Part shown: positions 61,192 to 64,000 of the stretch, in pieces
Layout: each line of letters begins with the position of its first letter
How positions within the stretch are numbered: the first letter of the stretch is position 1
Assembly: GCF_002257665.1 (NCBI RefSeq)
Contig: NZ_MQWB01000001.1
Span: 3,793,119-3,857,118 of the forward strand
Reading direction: 5' to 3'
DNA length: 64,000 nt
Origin: Rubricoccus marinus
Lineage (GTDB): Bacteria; Bacteroidota; Rhodothermia; Rhodothermales; Rubricoccaceae
Notes under the pieces: model-generated
Databases searched by the model: none
The model's input: the letters and a program-made list of their open reading frames with translations, nothing else
Told to the model about the DNA's origin: nothing
Made by a program: the position numbers and the translations under genes

Positions 61192-63888
61192 ATGAACCTC
61201 CAGAACTACACCGTCAAGGCGCAAGAGGCCGTCCAGTCGGCCATCGAGATCGCGCAGGCGAACACCAACCAGGGGCTCGAACCGCCCCACCTTCTCAAGG
61301 CGCTCCTCCAGGACGAGGGCGGGCTGGCGACGACCCTGCTCCAGACGCTCGGCGCCAACCTCGACTACATCACCACCAAGACCGACGACGCGCTAGGGAA
61401 GCTCCCCAAGGTGAGCGGCGCGAGCGTGCAGGGCACGTACCTCGGCGCCGACATCGGCCCGGTCTTCGACGCGGCCAAGAAAGAGGCCGACGGACTGGGC
61501 GACGAGTACGTCGCCGTCGAGCACCTCCTCGTGGCGCTCTCCGAGAGCCAGGGGGCCTCTGGCGACGCGCTGCGCGCGCAGAACGTGACGAAGGCGCGGC
61601 TGCTCGAGGCGCTGCAGGGCGTGCGCGGCGGCCAGCGCGTGACCGATCCGTACGCCGAGAGCAAGTACGACGCCCTGAACCGCTACGCCCGCGACCTGAA
61701 TGAGGCCGCGCGCAAGGGCAAGATCGACCCCGTGATCGGGCGCGACGACGAGATCCGCCGCGTGCTCCAGATCCTCTCGCGCCGGACGAAGAACAACCCG
61801 GTTCTGGTCGGTGAGCCCGGCGTGGGCAAGACCGCCATCGCCGAGGGCCTCGCGATCCGCATCATGGAAGGCGACGTGCCCGAGGGGCTCAAAAGCAAGA
61901 CCATCATGGCGCTCGACATGGGCGCGCTCATCGCGGGCGCGAAGTACCGCGGCGAGTTCGAGGACCGCCTCAAGGCCGTCGTCAAGGAAGTCACCCAGGC
62001 GGAGGGCGAGATCATCCTCTTTATCGACGAGATCCACACGCTCGTCGGCGCGGGTGGCGGCGACGGCGCGATGGACGCCGCCAACATCCTCAAGCCCGCG
62101 CTCGCCAGAGGCGAACTCCGCGCGATCGGCGCGACGACGCTGGACGAGTACCAGAAGTACTTCGAGAAGGACAAGGCGCTGGAGCGCCGCTTCCAGATGG
62201 TGCTTGTGGGCGAGCCCTCGGTCCCCGATACCATCGCGATCCTGCGCGGCATTCAGGACCGCTACGAGGTGCACCACGGCGTCCGCATCACCGACGGCGC
62301 GATCGTCGCCGCGGCCGAACTGAGCGACCGCTACATCTCCAACCGCTTTCTTCCGGACAAGGCCATCGACCTCATCGACGAGGCCGCGAGCCGCCTGCGC
62401 ATTGAGATCGACTCGACGCCAGAGGAACTCGATCAGGTGGAGCGCGAGATCCGCACGCAGGAGATCGCGCGAGAAGCCGTCAAGCGCGAGGGCGATGTGG
62501 CGCAAGAGGCCGACATCACGCGCCGCCTGGCCGATCTGGAGGAGGAGCGCGACCGGCTCCGCGCCAAGTACGAGCAGGAGCGCGACCTGGTCACCATCAT
62601 CAAGGAGGCCAAGGCGGGGATCGACGCGCTCAAGACCGAGGCCGCCGACCTGGAGCGCCACGGCGACTTCGGCCGCGTGGCCGAGATCCGCTACGGACAG
62701 ATCCCGGAGCTGGAGACCCAGATCACCGAGGCCACAGGCAAGCTGGCCGAGGTGCAGGCCTCTGGCGCGATGCTCAAGGAGGAGGTCGACGCCGAGGACA
62801 TCGCGGATGTGATCGCGCGGTCCACGGGCATTCCGGTGAGCCGGATGCTGGAGACCGAGAAGGAAAAGCTTCTCGGCATGGAAGAGGCGTTGGAGGCCCG
62901 AGTGGTCGGTCAGCGCGAAGCGGTCGAGGCCGTGAGCAACGCCGTGCGCCGTGCGCGTGCGGGCTTGCAAGAGGCCAGCCGTCCGCTGGGCTCGTTCATC
63001 TTCCTGGGCACGACGGGCGTCGGCAAAACCGAACTCGCCAAGGCCCTCGCCGAGCAGCTGTTCGACGACGAAGGCGCGATCGTGCGGATCGACATGAGCG
63101 AGTACCAGGAGCGCCACACCGTCAGCCGCCTCATCGGCGCGCCTCCCGGCTACGTCGGCTACGACGAGGGCGGGCAGCTCACCGAGGCCGTCCGGCGCAA
63201 GCCGTACTCGGTCGTGCTTCTGGACGAGTTCGAGAAGGCGCACCCCGAGGTGTTCAACGTCCTCCTGCAAGTGCTCGATGACGGCCGCCTGACCGACTCC
63301 AAGGGCCGCACGGTCGACTTCACGAACACGCTCATCATCATGACGAGCAACCTGGGCTCCGACCTCATCAAGCGCAAGATGGAGACCGCCGAGGCCTCTG
63401 GCGAGGGCACGATGACGGAGAACGAGATGGAGACACTCCGGACCGAGCTGTTCGACCGGCTCAAAGGGCAGCTCCGCCCCGAGTTTCTCAACCGCGTGGA
63501 CGAGATCGTCGTCTTCCGCCCGCTCGGCCGCGAGCAGATCCGGCACATCGTCGAGATCCAGTTTGGCCGCACGAAGCAGATGGCGCAGCGCCAGGGCATC
63601 CACCTCGTCCTGACCGACGCGGCGAAGGACGAACTCGCGCGCGAGGGCTTCGACCCGGTCTTCGGCGCGCGCCCGCTCAAGCGCGTGCTGCAGCGTCAGG
63701 TGGCCAACAAGCTGGCCGAGCAGATCCTCGGCGGGCTCGTCCGCGAGGGCGACACGGTCGTCATCGACGCCGCCTCTGGCGGCGGCGTGTCGCTCTCGAC
63801 CGTCCCGGCGGGCGCGGCTGCGCCAGAGGCCTCTGGCGCAGCGGTGGACGCCAGAGGCGTGCCGCTGGCGCCTGCGGGCGAAGCGTAG
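61192..63888 (+). CDS. clpB: ATP-dependent disaggregase chaperone ClpB
   Basis: An 898-residue Hsp100 chaperone that solubilises aggregates with DnaK. The order is N-domain Clp repeats (1-145), NBD1 with [10 protein letters not shown] and [10 protein letters not shown], the coiled-coil M domain (about 405-530), NBD2 with [11 protein letters not shown] and [10 protein letters not shown], and a C-terminal oligomerisation domain ending in a non-conserved Ala/Gly-rich tail. The ATG at 61192 ([10 protein letters not shown]) fits the family; an upstream in-frame ATG would add a palindrome-encoded tail. All five TCT codons I find (near 61558, 62761, 63397, 63775 and 63832) and both AGA codons (near 62106 and 63852) fall inside copies of the dispersed half-site. 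Confidence 0.97.
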   Translation: MNLQNYTVKAQEAVQSAIEIAQANTNQGLEPPHLLKALLQDEGGLATTLLQTLGANLDYITTKTDDALGKLPKVSGASVQGTYLGADIGPVFDAAKKEADGLGDEYVAVEHLLVALSESQGASGDALRAQNVTKARLLEALQGVRGGQRVTDPYAESKYDALNRYARDLNEAARKGKIDPVIGRDDEIRRVLQILSRRTKNNPVLVGEPGVGKTAIAEGLAIRIMEGDVPEGLKSKTIMALDMGALIAGAKYRGEFEDRLKAVVKEVTQAEGEIILFIDEIHTLVGAGGGDGAMDAANILKPALARGELRAIGATTLDEYQKYFEKDKALERRFQMVLVGEPSVPDTIAILRGIQDRYEVHHGVRITDGAIVAAAELSDRYISNRFLPDKAIDLIDEAASRLRIEIDSTPEELDQVEREIRTQEIAREAVKREGDVAQEADITRRLADLEEERDRLRAKYEQERDLVTIIKEAKAGIDALKTEAADLERHGDFGRVAEIRYGQIPELETQITEATGKLAEVQASGAMLKEEVDAEDIADVIARSTGIPVSRMLETEKEKLLGMEEALEARVVGQREAVEAVSNAVRRARAGLQEASRPLGSFIFLGTTGVGKTELAKALAEQLFDDEGAIVRIDMSEYQERHTVSRLIGAPPGYVGYDEGGQLTEAVRRKPYSVVLLDEFEKAHPEVFNVLLQVLDDGRLTDSKGRTVDFTNTLIIMTSNLGSDLIKRKMETAEASGEGTMTENEMETLRTELFDRLKGQLRPEFLNRVDEIVVFRPLGREQIRHIVEIQFGRTKQMAQRQGIHLVLTDAAKDELAREGFDPVFGARPLKRVLQRQVANKLAEQILGGLVREGDTVVIDAASGGGVSLSTVPAGAAAPEASGAAVDARGVPLAPAGEA

Positions 63889-63923
63889 CGCCAGAGGCCT
63901 CCCTAAACCGGGGCTTCCCAGAT

Positions 63924-64000
63924 CGGTGTCATCGCGAGGAGCACAGCGACGCGGCGATCTGGTGGCCCGCGCTCGGCGTCACGAGATCGCCGCGCTGCGC
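63924..64000. repeat. long hairpin repeat, copy 3 (cut by the window edge)
   Basis: It begins CGGTGTCATCGCGAG and matches copy 1 through the central loop (GCGCTCGGCGTCACGAGATCGCC) to the window end. Copies 1 and 3 are closer to each other than either is to copy 2. Confidence 0.88.

Noticed and set aside
61393-63603. Long leftward open frame opposite clpB
   Set aside because: ClpB is unambiguous on the plus strand; the reverse frame has biased composition and no domains.

Overview
The window is a GC-rich (about two-thirds or more G+C by eye), gene-dense piece of a bacterial chromosome. It most resembles the Rhodothermota/Bacteroidota side of the tree (Rhodothermia, for example the Rubricoccaceae), although the taxon is an inference. 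The reasons are two secreted proteins with type IX secretion (T9SS type A) C-terminal sorting domains, a propeller/Y_Y_Y sensor of the Bacteroidota type, many OmpA/PKD-type lipoproteins, a DUF3109 protein next to rpoN, and start regions preceded by a TAnnTTTG-like -7 element with no convincing Shine-Dalgarno sequence. There are no rRNA genes, no complete tRNA, no prophage and no CRISPR array.

Layout. 0-8.5 kb: a SulP anion transporter cut by the left edge, lipoproteins, an ECF sigma factor, holA, a secreted protein, an alpha/beta hydrolase, a DinB-like protein and nuoI. 8.5-14 kb: two tandem paralogous T9SS cargo proteins. 14-16.3 kb: a PAS-PAS-GGDEF-EAL protein. 16.9-25.6 kb: lipA, a lipoprotein, ndk, a PDZ-MORN protein, DUF4349 and ankyrin proteins, an aminotransferase and a DUF4139 protein. 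25.8-34.9 kb: a CPA2 antiporter fused to stress-sensor and EIIA-like domains, a lipase-like hydrolase, apaG, an ECF sigma/anti-sigma pair, yhbY beside a tRNA 3' fragment, a nitrilase-family protein and an OmpA protein. 35-43.7 kb: an M13 peptidase, a KamA radical-SAM enzyme, a BrkB membrane protein, an Smr protein, a class-I glutamine amidotransferase-like hydrolase and a large anchored SLT-like protein. 44-52.3 kb: a 44-residue membrane protein coupled to a methyltransferase, a VOC protein, an SDR enzyme, ruvB, DUF3109 and rpoN. 52.3-64 kb: a propeller sensor lacking its ATPase domain, a RAYT transposase within its REP sequences, a sulfotransferase-like protein, a 1392-residue hybrid histidine kinase and clpB.

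The dominant signal is not a gene. A 9-10 bp half-site, GCCTCTGGCG or its complement CGCCAGAGGC, recurs throughout the window, singly inside genes and as the 18-bp palindrome GCCTCTGGCGCCAGAGGC between them. One hand-counted 2.2-kb stretch has 15 half-sites, against one or two expected by chance in the whole window. Copies abut stop codons in a constant orientation, sit in the loops of terminators, form a tandem array, occur inside the transposase, and supply every TCT and AGA codon I can find in clpB. This is the behaviour of a DNA uptake sequence or a highly iterated palindrome such as cyanobacterial HIP1. I know of no description of it in this lineage, and it is the best candidate here for an undescribed system. 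Secondary mobile-DNA signals are the REP/RAYT locus and three copies of a long hairpin repeat starting TGTCATCGCGAG.
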